This document shows, one piece after another, positions 1 to 13,385 of a DNA stretch of 64,000 bases (position 1 is its first letter; every line of letters begins with the position of its first letter). Source of the DNA: Hordeum vulgare subsp. vulgare (lineage: Eukaryota > Streptophyta > Magnoliopsida > Poales > Poaceae). The stretch lies in NCBI RefSeq assembly GCF_904849725.1, contig NC_058522.1, forward strand, positions 194,513,468-194,577,467, given 5' to 3'. Under the pieces are notes generated by a model that did not search any database, was not told the DNA's origin, and was given only the letters and a program-made list of their open reading frames with translations. The position numbers and the translations under genes were made by a program.

Positions 1-2091
1 ATTCTTGTATGGTGAGAAAATATAGTTCATCAATCGACAAAAAGTCGGAGGAGCATTAGCCAGACCAAAAGACATGACCGTATACTCATACGAGCCAAAA
101 CTAGTCCTGAAGGCCGTCTTCGGAATGTCTTCCTGGCGAATGCGAATCTGATGATAGCCCATTCTGAGATCAAGCTTGGAGAATACTTTAGCACCTTTCA
201 ACTGTTCGAACAACTCAGTTATGTTCGGAAGTGGATATTTGTTCTTAATTGTCTTCTTGTTCAATGGGCGGTAATCGACACACAGCCGGTCCGAACCATC
301 CTTCTTCTTGACAAATAGAACACCACATCCCCACGGAGACGAGCTTGGTCTGATCAAACCCAACCGCTCCTGCTCATCGAGTTGCCTCTTGAGTTCCTTC
401 AATTCTTCTGGACCCAGCTTGTACGGCCGTTTGCACACCGGCTCTGTGCCTGGCTCAAGCTCAATGACGAACTCACCTTCACGGTGCGGAGGCATGCCTG
501 GTAGCTCTTCAGGAAACACATCTTGATATTCGCAGACCACTGGAACTTGCTCAATAGGATTGATCTCACCCTTTTCATTCAAGGAGAACAAACAAATTGT
601 ATCATCGCGCGCCGCGAATATAATCACATCCTCCGAAGAGTGGGTAAGCTTCACTTCTTTAGCTTCACAATCAATTGACGCCTTGTTCATGGCCAACCAG
701 TCCATACCAAGAATCAAGTCGATATCGGAATTACCCAAGACAATAGGAGATGCCAGAAAAGCATAAGCACCCATCTTAACAGAAAGCTCCGGAACAAACA
801 AACTAGAACTCAAATGCTTTGCAGGAGAAACGACTGCCAATGGCTTAGGCAACTGCTCCTGACGCAGGTTATGCTTGGATGCAAAAGGATATGACACAAA
901 GCAATGCGAGGCACCAGAATCAAATAACACTTTAACAGGAATATCATTGACGAGGAGGTTACCCATGATCACATCAGAGGAGTTGTCTGCTTCAGCTGCA
1001 TTCACCATTATGACTCGAGCTGATCTGGGGTTGAATTTGACAAGAGCGTTGCTTGGAGGTTTGCGTGGAGGAGGAGGCAGTAGACGGAGCTGAGAAGTGC
1101 ATTTGTTGGCATAGTGACCCTTCTGCCCACATTTGTGACAAGTGACATCTGCTGGCTGCCGGAACTGAGTCTGAGGAGGCCCTTGCTTCTGATGCTGGCA
1201 TCTCTGCTGGAAGCCAGGGTTGGGTGGGTGGGAAGAACCACGTCCACCTGAGTGCTTCAGCTGCTGTGAGTGCCGAGGAGGAGGAGGAGAAACCCAAAAC
1301 CTCCGTTGCTTCTGAACCACCTGAGTCGAGGAAGAACTGGAATCTCTGAAGCGCTTCTTGGAGTTTTCCACCCCGAGCAAGGCTGCCTCTGCTCGGAGAG
1401 CTAAGTTGTAGAACTTTTCAAACTCCTAAGGATCGTGCAAAGCAAGCGCTAACTGCAAATCCTCCTTTAAGCCACCCCTGAACTGATAGATCTTTCTCTT
1501 CCGATCAGGGACATCCTGCAACGCGTAACGGGCCAGCTCGTGGAACTCGACATTGTACTTGTACACAGAATTGCTGCCCTGCTTCAAACGCCTGAACTTC
1601 TCACGCATCTCCTCAACAAAACTGGAAGGGATGTAGTGGGACCTGAAGTCACGACAAAACTCGTCCCAAGACATCACCCTGCTACCTCTGGAATCCTTAA
1701 GCTGCTGCCACCAAATAGAAGCCTGTCCCTTCAACTGAAACGTAGCAAACTAGACATAGTCCTCCGGACGCACATTGCTACACTTGAAATGCTTGTTCAT
1801 ATCACGGATCCAATCTTCCGCATCAAAAGGCTGGTTGCAAGAAGTGAACGTCTTAGGCTGGTTTGACAGGAACTGACTCAGATTGGCGAAGTGATTGCCA
1901 CCCTGCTGAAAATTGCCCTGCTGATGATTGGATCTCTCCTGGATCAACTGCAATAGCATCTGAGTGTTTGCATTAGTAGCTGCCATCATCGCCTGCCAGG
2001 CTTCTGCAGGAGGAGGCGGCGGTGGAGGAGGAGGAGGAGGTGGAGGGGGCATATCCTCACGCCCTAGGGTCAGACGAGTCGGTGGAGCCAT
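1..2091 (-). pseudogene. Ty3/gypsy gag-pol (gag, protease, N-terminal reverse transcriptase), partial, two nonsense codons
   Basis: The chosen start is the ATG at 2091-2089, giving MAPPTRLTLG, followed by a run of prolines at about 1995-2052. The gag core follows (GQASIWWQQL, with a Trp pair). The nucleocapsid CCHC knuckle CX2CX4HX4C lies at 1099-1140, the aspartic protease triad D-S-G at 913-921, and the RT segments [18 protein letters not shown] and [15 protein letters not shown] at about 120-320. The YxDD box, RNase H and integrase lie beyond the left edge. One frame stays open except for TAG at 1752-1750 and TAG at 1428-1426. Both sit where Gln is likely, consistent with C-to-T decay. It would encode the structural protein and replication enzymes of virus-like particles. 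Because 1425-1 is fully open, the copy is only lightly damaged in the window. Confidence 0.88.
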
Positions 2092-2946
2092 CCTGAAGAC
2101 GGACAACATATTAGTCCACAGAATAATTGAAGATATTGCTGAATCAAAAGATAGGAATATCTGAACAGAATTTAGCATTGCACTCGAACGACATAACAAG
2201 AGTGCATCCTCAAAGTAACAGACGACAAAATTCCGATAAGGACCACTGCAAACAAGTGTGAGCTAGAACTGCTCGGAACAAACATATGACTGAGATTTCC
2301 CAAAACCTCAATCAAGCGTCTGTAGGAAGATAGTCCTATAAGATACTACTAGATATCCCACCTATGAATTCCCAAAATAACCGGTCATGCAATCAGGTAA
2401 ACGGATACAAGGAGTATTTCACACAACTCCTAAACTAACCCGTCACCTGTATCACATCCTTCAACACACAACCAGCATCTCGGACCTTCATCTACAACAG
2501 ATCCTCGTGATCACAACGATACAAAGTGTGGTAATACCCCCGAACAATCTACACCAGTACTGGGGACATCGGGGTTATCTCACCAATACCTGTATTGAAG
2601 CAATAACGAACACCCTCCGTTCTTAGATACTCAGAAATCTGAATGATGGCGATGTGCGCAAGAATCCCTGGAGCTCAACTCCCCTGATACTTAGAGTAGA
2701 TAGGAGGCACCAGGACATGATTCCGTCACATCGAAATCATATAGATTTCACAAATACCCGCGTGATCCTAAAAATTTTTTTGAGCGAGAAAAGGAGTAGA
2801 GTTAAACATTTCCTAAGACGGGAACCTCACCAGAGCATAGAAGAGGAGAAAAAAAAAATCCTACTCTTCGATATAACTAAGACTCAAAACATTTTCTAGA
2901 CTCGACTCGGCCAAGTACGATCACACAAAGGCTCCTATGGTCGTAA
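2092..2946 (-). other. Untranslated leader of gypsy-1
   Basis: This is the stretch between the primer-binding site and the gag start. It has no convincing ORF and would hold the packaging signal of the element. It contains a purine run at 2847-2859. I see nothing else in it. Confidence 0.6.
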
Positions 2947-2960
2947 GGCTCTGATTACCA
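2947..2960 (-). other. Primer-binding site of gypsy-1 (initiator tRNA-Met type, with one extra A)
   Basis: The minus strand reads TGGTAATCAGAGCC. The usual plant retroelement site complementary to tRNA-iMet is TGGTATCAGAGC, so this copy has one inserted A. Its place between the LTR and the gag leader supports the call. Confidence 0.75.
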
Positions 2961-5900
2961 ACTAATAAAGACCAAGATGCGGTCCTTTCCGATCTGGGGG
3001 TCGAGGCCCCCGAATAGGAAAGAAGAGCATCTAAGTGTTTCGCAAGCAAGTAACATAGCACAAATAACAATAAAAGTAGACAATTCGGGATTCAACTGTC
3101 TTCTTATTAATAACTCAGAGTACATCACAAATACAATCAAGGTAGTTCCGCTACGGACTACAAAACATGAAAATGCTATGCTACCCTGCCTGCAGGCCCA
3201 CGATCACGACCACGCCTCACTCCTCTGGATAGTTCCCGTAGAGGCGGTCTGTCTCCTCGTCGTACTGCCACGCCAGCTGGGTGCCGTCGGGATCATCTGT
3301 CTCTAGGGTACCTATACCTGTTGGGAGTTTCGGAGGAATCCGTGAGCCACGGGGACTCAGCAATCTAAGACCTTGGTGCCAGAACTAGTCATGTTATTAG
3401 GTAGGGTAAGGGTGAAGTGTATAAGGCTGCAGCATCCTAAGCTTGATTAAGTGGCTAACTTACGCAAAGTAAAAGTGAAGGTGGTCTACACTAGCGGTCG
3501 GGGTTACTTGATCACTAAGTGATCCTGAACACCTACCTACGGCATTCATAACCCCACCGTGTTCCCGATCGAAGAGAGATCTTCGAGGGGACAGTCACGG
3601 CTATGCACACAGTTGGCAATTTTATTAGCTTATGTTTAAGTTCTCTAATACCGGATATTAACAAAATATTTCAAGTTGCCACATAACCGCGGGCACGGCT
3701 TTCCGAAAGATTAAACCCTGCAGGGGTGCTCCAAGTAGTCCATCACAAACGAACACAGGCCGCAAAGGCATCCTCTATCACGAATCTCGTGATCTCATCG
3801 GATTCCTTAGAGGAAAACCTCAACTCTGGGGGAAACCAAAGCTTCACTGGGACTCCTATACGCAAGATATACCGCTAAGGTAAGACAAGGCTAGCAGGAC
3901 CTCCCGACATGTAGACGACTCCGATAAGAGCCGCGTATCTCAGTCTCAGGACACGACGGATGGAAAAGCCTAAAAGAGCCAAACCTCAAGTTTCCCTGTG
4001 GTGGCCCCCGCAGTCTGTCCAGGTTGGACCAACACTCATGCGGAGCATTGGCCCGGGTTGTTCATTAAAATCCTCGGGGTAGCTATTCCCTATGTAGTTT
4101 ATTATTAAGTGATTAGCAAATTAACACCAATGTTGGGTCCTGCCGGACAAGCCTTAGCACTACGCGATTTATCGATGGGGTCCCCATAACAACCCCGAAC
4201 GTGTTAGGAGCGATCATTATGGAATCAAACACCAGTAACTAAGGCGGCAATAACGGAACAAAACACCCGGCAAAAGGCTAGGCCTCCCGTCATTTACCCA
4301 GTATATAGGTGCATTAATTAAATAACAGAATTTAAGATAATGATATCAAGCTCATGTGATTACATGAGTCAAAGCACCTGCAACTAGCAACGCTAACATT
4401 AGTAGCTGAGCAAGCCTACTTAGCCATACAAGGTTTTGCTAGGAAGGGGAACGGTGTTTGGGCTCATGGCATATGAAGAGGCAATTTAATTTCAGTGGTA
4501 GGCAGCGAGCAATAAGACATGGAAACAAAAACTAGCATAACAAGTCTAGAGATGGAATCAAGGTCATATCATCTTGCCTGTGATATCCTCAGCTTGGAAT
4601 GGTTCTGGTTCGTCCTGCACGTACTCTCCCGACTCCACGTATTCGGTCTCTGATCCCGGTGCTACCCAACATAAGAATAACAGCCAATGAACAGCGGCAC
4701 CACAATATGCAACAATCACATGATGCATGAGATGAAAATTGAGCATGCACCCCTAATTCTATCTCTAGCACAAGCAAATTAAACTACTACAAGTTCCTGG
4801 ACAGAACTGTACACTAATCTATTTTGACATGCATGAGGATCGCATGAACAGATGCGGCTCGTGAAAACGATGCAAAACCATATAAAGAACATTGCAAACG
4901 GAGCTACGGATCAACGGGAATCAACGAAACAAGATATGAAGCTCTACGTGGAAGAATCAACACCACACCCACAATTGGCACAAATTTGGTATTCCCAGGT
5001 TGCCAAGACATATAACAACCCAACATGAATGGATTGGAGCAAGGAAGAACTCCACAACATCAACTAAGCACACACATTGGTCAAAATGACTATACTACAT
5101 AATCTGCCATAATGTGCATCTTAGCTCTTTGGGAGCTACATGCAACATAGCTACAGACCTCCAAACATGACAAATAGTATATGTGGCTGTATCCCACCAA
5201 GAACACTACCAACACCAGCAATAATCACATCAAAAGTAATTAAACTCTAGAAGTTACAAGGCCACAAACTTTCCCAAAACCATCAGATCTCAGGGACTCA
5301 GTGAAAATTCCTGCACCTGAATTTCTGTCTTTGTTCTGAAGCTTTTTGACAGCAATCAAAACACAACCTATTGGACTCCAAATGATTTGAAATTTGACAG
5401 GGAGCTTCAAAAACATACCAGGTCCAAAATCCAAGCACTGAACTAAGGCTAGTTCTCAACACAATGACCAGCACATCCTCATCTATCAGAGAAGAAAATG
5501 TTTCCAGAATCCCAGACATGCCCACTTTGTCCAGGCATAGTTTGCATGCTAATAACACCAAGTGTTAAATGACACCACTATGGTGTAGAGAAAAACCCCT
5601 ACTACTATCACACAAAAACTCATGCCCTTGGGCTCCACCTATTCCATGGAATCAAGGATCAAACTTGCAACAAATCTGAATATGTCAACTCCATAAAGTA
5701 TCCTAATGGCAAAACAAACTTCACCACTGGTGTACTTGGGAGATTCTACCCCAAAATCATATATAATATGTGGGCACTTACTTGGAACAAGTGACCACAA
5801 TTAAGGGAGAGGAAACTACACCAAATCATGCCTAGTAATTAGTGCATCATTTCATGTAGTTCCTACTAAGACAACAACTACAAAAGGTTGAGTTCATGTG

Positions 5901-6264
5901 CACAATGACAAAGTGACATGGGGGTTTGAACCCCATGTTTGTGTCGTGCACATCAACAACACAAATACTTCTCACTAGGTCACCCCCACACACAACACCA
6001 TGCCCTCTCACATATGGACATGTGAAGGTGCATAGTTTGTAAAGGTGGGGAAGTTTCACACACACACATACATCATCACCACAAACCTCATCACAAGCAC
6101 TTAAACCCAAGAACAACATGAGGGGGAAAACTACTATGCAAGTAACATGGAAGCATCACCTCTCAAACACTTCTAGTAGGTACCACATGTGGTGTGCACT
6201 CACTACACACATATCTCCATACCTACACCATCATCTTCACTCACAACTCCTATGCACACATGCC
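2961..6264 (-). repeat. LTR of gypsy-1, part 1 (inner portion, up to the copia-1 insertion)
   Basis: Long non-coding sequence between the primer-binding site and copia-1. It has no ORF of note, and its last five bases, ATGCC (6260-6264), are the target duplication of copia-1. The exact LTR/primer-site junction is uncertain: a TG near 2976 is the first plausible LTR edge, which would leave a gap of about 15 bases before the primer site. Confidence 0.65.
6260..6264. repeat. Target-site duplication of copia-1, left copy (ATGCC)
   Basis: ATGCC directly precedes the LTR start TGTTGGAATT and is repeated exactly at 15214-15218 after the last LTR base. Confidence 0.93.
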
Positions 6265-8097
6265 TGTTGGAATTATGCCCTAGAGACAATAATAAATATA
6301 GTTATTATTATAATTCGTGTATCAAGATAATCATTTATTATCCATGCTATAATTGTATGGAATGAAGACTCATTTACATGTGTGGATACATAGACAAAAC
6401 ACTGTCCCTAGCAAGCCTCTAGTTGGCTAGCCAGTTGATCAAAGATAGTCAGTGTCTTCTGATTATGAACAAGGTGTTGTTGCTTGATAACTAGATCACG
6501 TCATTAGGAGAATCACGTGATGGACTAGACCCAAACTAATAGACGTAGCATGTTGATCGTGTCATTTTGTTGCTACTGTTTTGTGCGTGTCAAGTATTTG
6601 TTCCTATGAGCATGAGATCATATAACTCACTGACACCGGAGGAATACTTTGTGTGTATCAAACGCCACAATGTAACTGGGTGACTATAAAGATGTTCTAC
6701 AGGTATCTCCGAAGGTGTTAGTTGAGTTAGTATGGATCAAGACTGGGATTTGTCACTCCGTGTGACGGAGAGGTATCTCGGGGCCCACTCGGTAATACAA
6801 CATCACACACAAGCCTTGCAAGCAATGTGACTTAGTGTAAGTTGCGGGATCTTGTATTACGGAACGAGTAAAGAGACTTGCCGGTAAACGAGATTGAAAT
6901 AGGTATGCAGATACTGACGATCGAATCTCGGGCAAGTAACATACCGAAGGACAAAGGGAATGACATACGGGATTATATGAATCCTTGGCACTGAGGTTCA
7001 AACGATAAGTTCTTCGTAGAATATGTAGGATCCAATATGGGCATACAGGTCCCGCTTTTGGATATTGACCGAGGAGTCTCTCGGGTCATGTCTACATAGT
7101 TCTCAAACCCGCAAGGTCTGCACACTTAAGGTTCGACGTTGTTTTATGCGTATTTGAGTTATATGGTTGGTTACCGAATGTTGTTCGGAGTCCCGGATGA
7201 GATCATGGACGTCACGAGGGTTTCCGGAATGGTCCGAAAACGAAGATTGATATATAGGATGGCCTCATTTGATTACCGGAAGGTTTTCGGAGTTACCGGG
7301 AATGTACTGGGAATGACGAATGGGTTCCGGGAGTTCACCGGGGGGGGGGGGGGGCAACCCACCCCGGGGAAGCCCATAGGCCTTGAGGGTGGCGCACCAG
7401 CCCTTAGTGGGATGGTGGGACAGCCCAAAAGGGGCCCTATGCACATTGGAAGAAAAATCAAAGAGAAAGAAAGAAAAAAAAGGAGGTGCGAAGGGAAGGA
7501 AGGACTCCCACCCACTAAACCAGGTCCAACTCGGTTTGGGGGGGGGGGGAGACCTTCCCCCCTTGGCTCGACCGACCCCCTTGGGGCTCCTTGAGCCCCA
7601 AGGCAAGGCCCCCCCTCTCCCACCTATATATACGGAGGTTTTAGGGCTGATTTGAGACGACTTTTCCACGGCAGCCCGACCACATACCTCCACGGTTTTT
7701 CCTCTAGATCGCGTTTCTGCGGAGCTCGGGCGGAGCCCTGCTGAGACGAGATCATCACCAACCTCCGGAGCGCCGTCATGCTGCCGGAGAACTCTTCTAC
7801 CTCTCCGTCTCTCTTGCTGGATCAAGAAGGCCGAGATCATCGTCGAGCTGTACGTGTGCTGAACGCGGAGGTGCCGTCCGTTCGGTACTAGATCGTGGGA
7901 CTGATCGCGGGATTGTTGGCGGGGCGGATCGAGGGACGTGAGGACGTTCGACTACATCAACCGCATTCACTAACGCTTCTGCTGTACGGTCTACAAGGGT
8001 ACGTAGATCACTCATCCCCTCTCGTATATGGACATCACCATGATAGGTCTTCGTGCGCGTAGGAAATTTTTTGTTTCCCATGCGACGTTCCCCAACA
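6265..8097 (+). repeat. 5' LTR of copia-1
   Basis: 1833 bp, TG...CA termini. U3 holds two uninterrupted G runs (7340-7354 and 7538-7549). A TATATATA box at 7625-7632 marks the U3/R region. ORFs predicted in it on either strand are by-products of the LTR and recur in the other copies. Confidence 0.95.
7625..7632 (+). promoter_or_regulatory. TATA box of the copia-1 5' LTR
   Basis: TATATATA in the setting CACCTATATATACGGAGG. The same box is at 14741-14748 in the 3' LTR and at 61437-61444 in the solo LTR. In the related BARE-1 element transcription starts just downstream of such LTR TATA boxes. Confidence 0.8.
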
Positions 8098-9352
8098 GTA
8101 GCATCATGAGCTAGGTTCATGCGTAGATGTCTTCTCGAGTAGAACACAAAAGTTTTTGTGGGCGGTGATGTGCGTTTTGCTGCCTTCCTTAGTCTTTTCT
8201 TGATTCCGCGGTATTGTTGGATTGAAGCGGCTTGGACCGACATTACTCGTACGCTTACGAGAGACTGGTTTCATCGCTACGAGTAACCCAGTTGCTCAAA
8301 GATGACTCGCCAGTGTCGGTTTCTCCACCTTTAGTTGAATCGGATTTGACCGAGGAGGTCCTTGGATGAGGTTAAATAGCAACTCATATATCTCCGTTGT
8401 GGTGTTTGCGTAAGTAAGATGCGATCCTACTAGATACCCATGGTCACCACGTAAAACATGCAACAACAAAATTAGAGGACGTCTAACTTGTTTTTGCAGG
8501 GTATGCTTGTGATATGATATGGCCAACGATGTGATGTGATATATTGGATGTATGAGATGATCATGTTGTAATAGATAATATCGACTTGCACGTCGATGGT
8601 ACGGCAACCGGCAGGAGCCATAGGGTTGTCTTTATACTAATGTTTGTGCTTGCAGATGCGTTTACTATTTTGCTAGGATGTAGCTTTAGTAGTAATAGCA
8701 TGAGTAGCACGACAACCCCGATGGCGACACGTTGATGGAGATGATGGTGTGGCGCCGGTGACAAGAAGATCGTGCCGGTGCTTTGGTGATGGAGATCAAG
8801 AAGCACGTGATGATGGCCATATCATGTCACTTACGAATTGCATGTGATGTTAATCCTTTTATGCACCTTATTTTGCTTAGAACGACGGTAGCATTATGAG
8901 GTGATCTCTCACTAAAATTTCAAGACGAAATTGTGTTCTCCCCGACTGTGCATCGTTGCTACAGTTCGTCGTTTCGAGACACCACGTGATGATCGGGTGT
9001 GATAGACTCAACGTTCACATACAACGGGTGCAAAACAGTTGCGCACGCGGAACACTTGGGTTAAGCTTGACGAGCCTAGCATGTGCAGACATGGCCTCGG
9101 AACACATGAGACCGAAAGGTCGATCATGAATCATATAGATGATATGATTAGCATAGGGATGCTTACCACTGAAACTATACTCAACTCACGTGATGATCGG
9201 ACTTGAGCTAGTGTAAGTGGATCATGAACCACTCAAATGACTAGAGAGATGTACTTTTTGAGTGGGAGTTTAGCGAATAATTTGATTAAGTTAAACTCTA
9301 ATTATCTTGAACATAGTCTAAGTCCACTTTGAATATATTTGTGTTGTAGATC
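8098..9352 (+). other. Primer-site region and long untranslated leader of copia-1
   Basis: Directly after the LTR the sequence reads GTAGCATCATGAGCTAGG, a poor match to the standard tRNA-iMet primer site TGGTATCAGAGC. Copia-3 has GTGGCGTCATGAGC at the same place, so this may be a family variant rather than decay. About 1.25 kb of leader follows with no convincing ORF before the gag ATG at 9353. Long leaders are typical of this family. Confidence 0.7.
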
Positions 9353-12300
9353 ATGGCTCACGCGACAGTCACCCTGAATTTTAATACGTTCCTAGAGAAA
9401 GCTAAGTTAAAAGATGATGGAAGCAACTTTGTAGACTGGGCTCGTAATCTTAAGCTAATCTTACAAGCTGGGAAGAAGGATTATGTCCTTAATGCTGCGC
9501 TAGGAGATGAACCACCCACTATGGCTGATCAGGATGTTAAGAACGCTTGGTTAGCAAGTAAGGAGGACTACTCAGTAGTTCAATGTGCAGTCTTGTATGG
9601 CTTAGAACCGGGACTTCAACGTCGCTTTGAGCGTCATGGAGCATTTGAGATGTTCCAGGAGTTGAAGTTTATCTTTCAGAAGAACGCCCAGATCGAGAGG
9701 TATGAGACCTCCGATAAATTCTATGCTTGCAAGATGGAGGAAAACTCGTCTGTCAGTGAACATGTGCTCAAAATGTCTGGGTACTCAAACCGTCTGGCTG
9801 AGCTGGGGATTGAACTCCCGCAAGAGGCTATCACTGACAGAATCCTTCAATCGCTGCCGCCAAGCTATAAAGGCTTTGTGTTGAACTACGACATGCAAGG
9901 GATGAACAAGTCTCCCGGCGAGTTGTTTGCGATGCTGAAAGTCGCAGAGTCTGAACTCCGTAAAGAGCATCAAGTGTTGATGGTGAATAAGACCACTAGT
10001 TTCAAGAGAAATGGCAAAGGCAAGAAGGGTAATTCAAAGAAGAGCGGCAAGCCTGTTGCCAATCCGACGAAGAAACCCAAAGCTGGACCTAAGCCTAAAA
10101 CGGAGTGTTACTATTGCAAGGGTATGGGTCACTGGAAGCGCAATTGCACCAAGTATCTGGCAGATAAGAAGGCGGCCAAAGAAAAATCAGGTATATTTGA
10201 TATGCAAGTTATTGATGTGTACTTAACCGGCTCTCGTAGTAGTGCCTGGGTATTCGATACTGGTTCTGTTGCTCATATTTGCAACTCGAATTAGGAACTG
10301 CGGAATAGACGAAGGCTGGCGAAAGATGAAGTGACGATGCGCGTAGGAAATGGTTTCAAGGTTGATGCAATCGCCGTCAGCACAGTTTCACTTCAGTTAC
10401 CATCAGGATTAGTTATGAACTTAAATCATTGTTATTTAGTGCCTGCGTTGATCATGAACATTATATCTGGATCTTGTTTATTGCGAGACGGTTACTCTTT
10501 TAAGTCAGAGAATAATGGTTGTTCTATTTCTATGAGTAACATCTTTTATGGTCATGCACCCAATGTGAGAGGATTGTTCATATTGAATCTTGATAGCGAT
10601 ACACACATACATAACATTGAGACCAAAAGAGTTAGAGTTAACAATGATAGCGCCATATTTTTGTGGCACTACCGCTTAGGTCATATTGGTGTAAAGCGCA
10701 TGAAGAAACTCCATGCCGATGGTATTTTGGAGTCACTTGACTTTGATTCACTTGACACATGCGAACCATGCCTCATGGGCAAGATGACTAAAACTCCGTT
10801 CTCCGGAACGATGGAGCGTGCAAGTGACTTGTTGGAAATCATACATACCGATGTGTGTGGTCCGATGAGCGTGGAGGCACGCGGCGGATATCGTTATTTT
10901 CTCACCTTCACTGACGATTTAAGTAGATATGGTTATGTCTACTTAATGAAGCACAAGTCTGAAACATTTGAAAAGTTCAAGCAATTTCAGAGTGAAGTTG
11001 AAAATCATCGTAACAAGAAGATCAAGTTCCTACGGTCAGATCGTGGGGGTGAATATCTGAGTTTCGAGTTTGGTGCTCACTTAAGACAATGTGGAATTGT
11101 TTCACAGTTGACACTGCCTGGAACACCACAGCGTAATGGTGTGTCCGAACGTCGTAATCGTACTTTATTAGAGATGGTGCGATCTATGATGTCTCTTACC
11201 GATTTGCCGTTATCGTTTTGGGGTTATGCATTGCAAACAGCTGCATTCACTTTAAATAGGGCACCATCAAAATCCGTTGAGACGACACCATACGAACTGT
11301 GGTATGGCAAAAGGCCGAAGTTGTCGTTTCTTAAAGTTTGGGGATGTGATGCTTATGTCAAAAAGCTTCAGCCTGAAAAGCTAGAACCCAAAGCGGAAAA
11401 GTGCATCTTCATAGGTTACCCAAAAGAGATAGTTGGGTACACCTTCTATCTCAAATCCGAGGGCAAAGTGTTTGTTGCTAAAAATGGAGCTTTTCTCGAG
11501 AAGGAGTTTCTCTCAAGAGAATTGAGTGGGAGGAAGATAGAACTTGACGAGGTTGTCGAACCTCTCATCCCTCTGGATGGTGGCGCAGGGCAAGGGGAAA
11601 CCTCTGTCGCTGCGACGCCGGTTGAGGAGGAAGTTAATGATGATGATCATGAAACTCCGGTTCAAGTTTCTGTCGAACGACGCAGGTCGACGAGACCACG
11701 TGCTGCTCCAGAGTGGTACGGTAATCCCGTCTTGTCAATCATGTTGTTGGACAACAATGAACCTGCAAATTATGAAGAAGCAATGGTGGGCCCAGATTCC
11801 AACAAATGGCTAGAAGCCATGAAGTCCGAGATAGGATCCATGTATGAGAACAAAGTGTGGACTTTGGAGGTACTGCCTGAGGGCCGCAAGGATGTTCAGA
11901 ACAAATGGATCTTTAAGAGGAAGACGGACGCTGACGGCAATGTGACCGTTTATAAAGCTCGACTTGTGGCAAAGGGTTTTTCACAAGTTCAAGGAGTTGA
12001 CTACGATGAGACATTCTCACCCGTAGAGATGCTTAAGTCCGTCAGAATCATGTTAGCAATAGCTGCATTTTTCGATTATGAAATCTGACAGATGGATGTC
12101 AAAACAACGTTTCTTAACGGTTTCCTTAAGGAAGAATTGTATATGATGCAACCCGAAGGTTTTGTCGATCCTAAGAATGCTAAAAAGGTGTGGAAGCTCC
12201 AGCAATCCCTTTATGGACTGGTGCAAGCATCTCGGAGTTGGAACAGACGTTTTTATGAGGTGATCAAAGCATTTGGGTTTATACAAGTGGTTGGAGAATC

Positions 12301-13333
12301 TTGTATTTACAAGAAAGTGAGTGGGAGCTCTGTGGCGTTTCTAATATTATATGTGGATGACATATTGCTGATTGGAAACAACGTGGAGTTTTTGGAGAGC
12401 ATAAAGGATTACTTGAATAAAAGTTTCTTTATGAAGGACCTAGGAGAAGCTGCTTACATTCTAGGCATTAAGATATATAGGGATAGATCAAAACGCCTGA
12501 TAGGACTTTCACAAAGCACATACCTTGATAAAGTTTTGAAGAGGTTCAAAATGGAACAGTCCAAGAAGGGTTTCTTGCCAGTTTTACAAGGTACGAGATT
12601 GAGTAAGACTCAGTGCCCAGCAACTGATGAAGATAGAGAGCATATGCGCTCCGTCCCCTATGCTTCAGCCATAGGATCTATCATGTATGCAATGCTGTGC
12701 ACTAGACCGGACGTTAGCCTGGCCATAAGTATGGCAGGTAGGTTCCAGAGTAATCCAGGAGTGGATCACTGGACGGCGGTCAAGAATATCCTAAAGTACC
12801 TGAAAAGGACTAAGGAGATGTTTCTCGTATATGGAGGTGACGAAGAGCTCGCTGTAAAAGGTTACGTCGATGCAAGCTTTGACACAGATCCGGACGACTC
12901 TAAGTCGCAAACCGGATACGTATTTATTCTTAATGGGGGTGCGGTAAGCTGGTGCAGTTCCAAGCAAAGCGTCGTAGCAGATTCTACATGTGAAGCGGAG
13001 TACATGGCTGCCTCGGAGGCGGCTAAGGAGGGTGTCTGGATGAAGCAGTTCATGACGGATCTTGGAGTGGTGCCAAGCGCACTGAATCCAATAACCTTGT
13101 TCTGTGACAACACGGGTGCCATTGCCTTAGCAAAGGAACCACGGTTTCACAAGAAGTCCAGACACATCAAACGACGCTTCAACCTCATCTGCGACTACAT
13201 CGAAGGGGAGGATGTAAATATATGCAAAGTGCACACGGATCTAAATGTAGCAGACCCACTGACTAAACCTCTTCCACGGCCAAAGCATGATCAACACCAG
13301 AACTGTATGGGTCTTAGATTTATTACAATGTAA
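9353..13333 (+). pseudogene. Copia-1 gag-pol polyprotein, one frame, two nonsense codons
   Basis: The single frame of about 1326 codons has all copia domains in order. Gag ends in the CCHC knuckle CYYCKGMGHWKRNC (from residue ~252), followed by the protease D-T-G in WVFDTGS (residue ~302). Integrase shows H-x4-H (HYRLGHIGVK) and C-x2-C (CEPC), with the D, D, E residues in HTDVCGPM, RSDRGGEY and NGVSERRNR. Reverse transcriptase carries YVDDILLIG (12350-12361), and RNase H follows (GYVDASFD, EAEYMAA). It is interrupted only by TAG at 10292-10294, where relatives have Gln just after the protease motif, and by TGA at 12086-12088, where relatives have Trp in RT. The reading frame is the same on both sides of each stop. 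As it stands the first stop yields gag plus part of protease; all catalytic motifs remain. The final stop is TAA at 13331. Confidence 0.93.
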
Positions 13334-13374
13334 TTCACATGATGATGTGAGGGCTAGATTATTGACTCTAGTGC

Positions 13375-13383
13375 AAGTGGGAG
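13375..13383 (+). other. Polypurine tract of copia-1
   Basis: AAGTGGGAG followed by AC and then the 3' LTR start TGTTGG. It would prime plus-strand DNA synthesis. The same tract is seen at the matching place in copia-3 (56141-56151). Confidence 0.8.
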
Positions 13384-13385
13384 AC

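Noticed and set aside
7265..7840. Minus-strand ORF of 191 codons in the copia-1 5' LTR, also seen at 14384-14956 and 61347-61652
   Set aside because: It recurs only because the LTR copies share descent. It spans G runs and the TATA region, has low-complexity Pro/Gly content and resembles no protein family.
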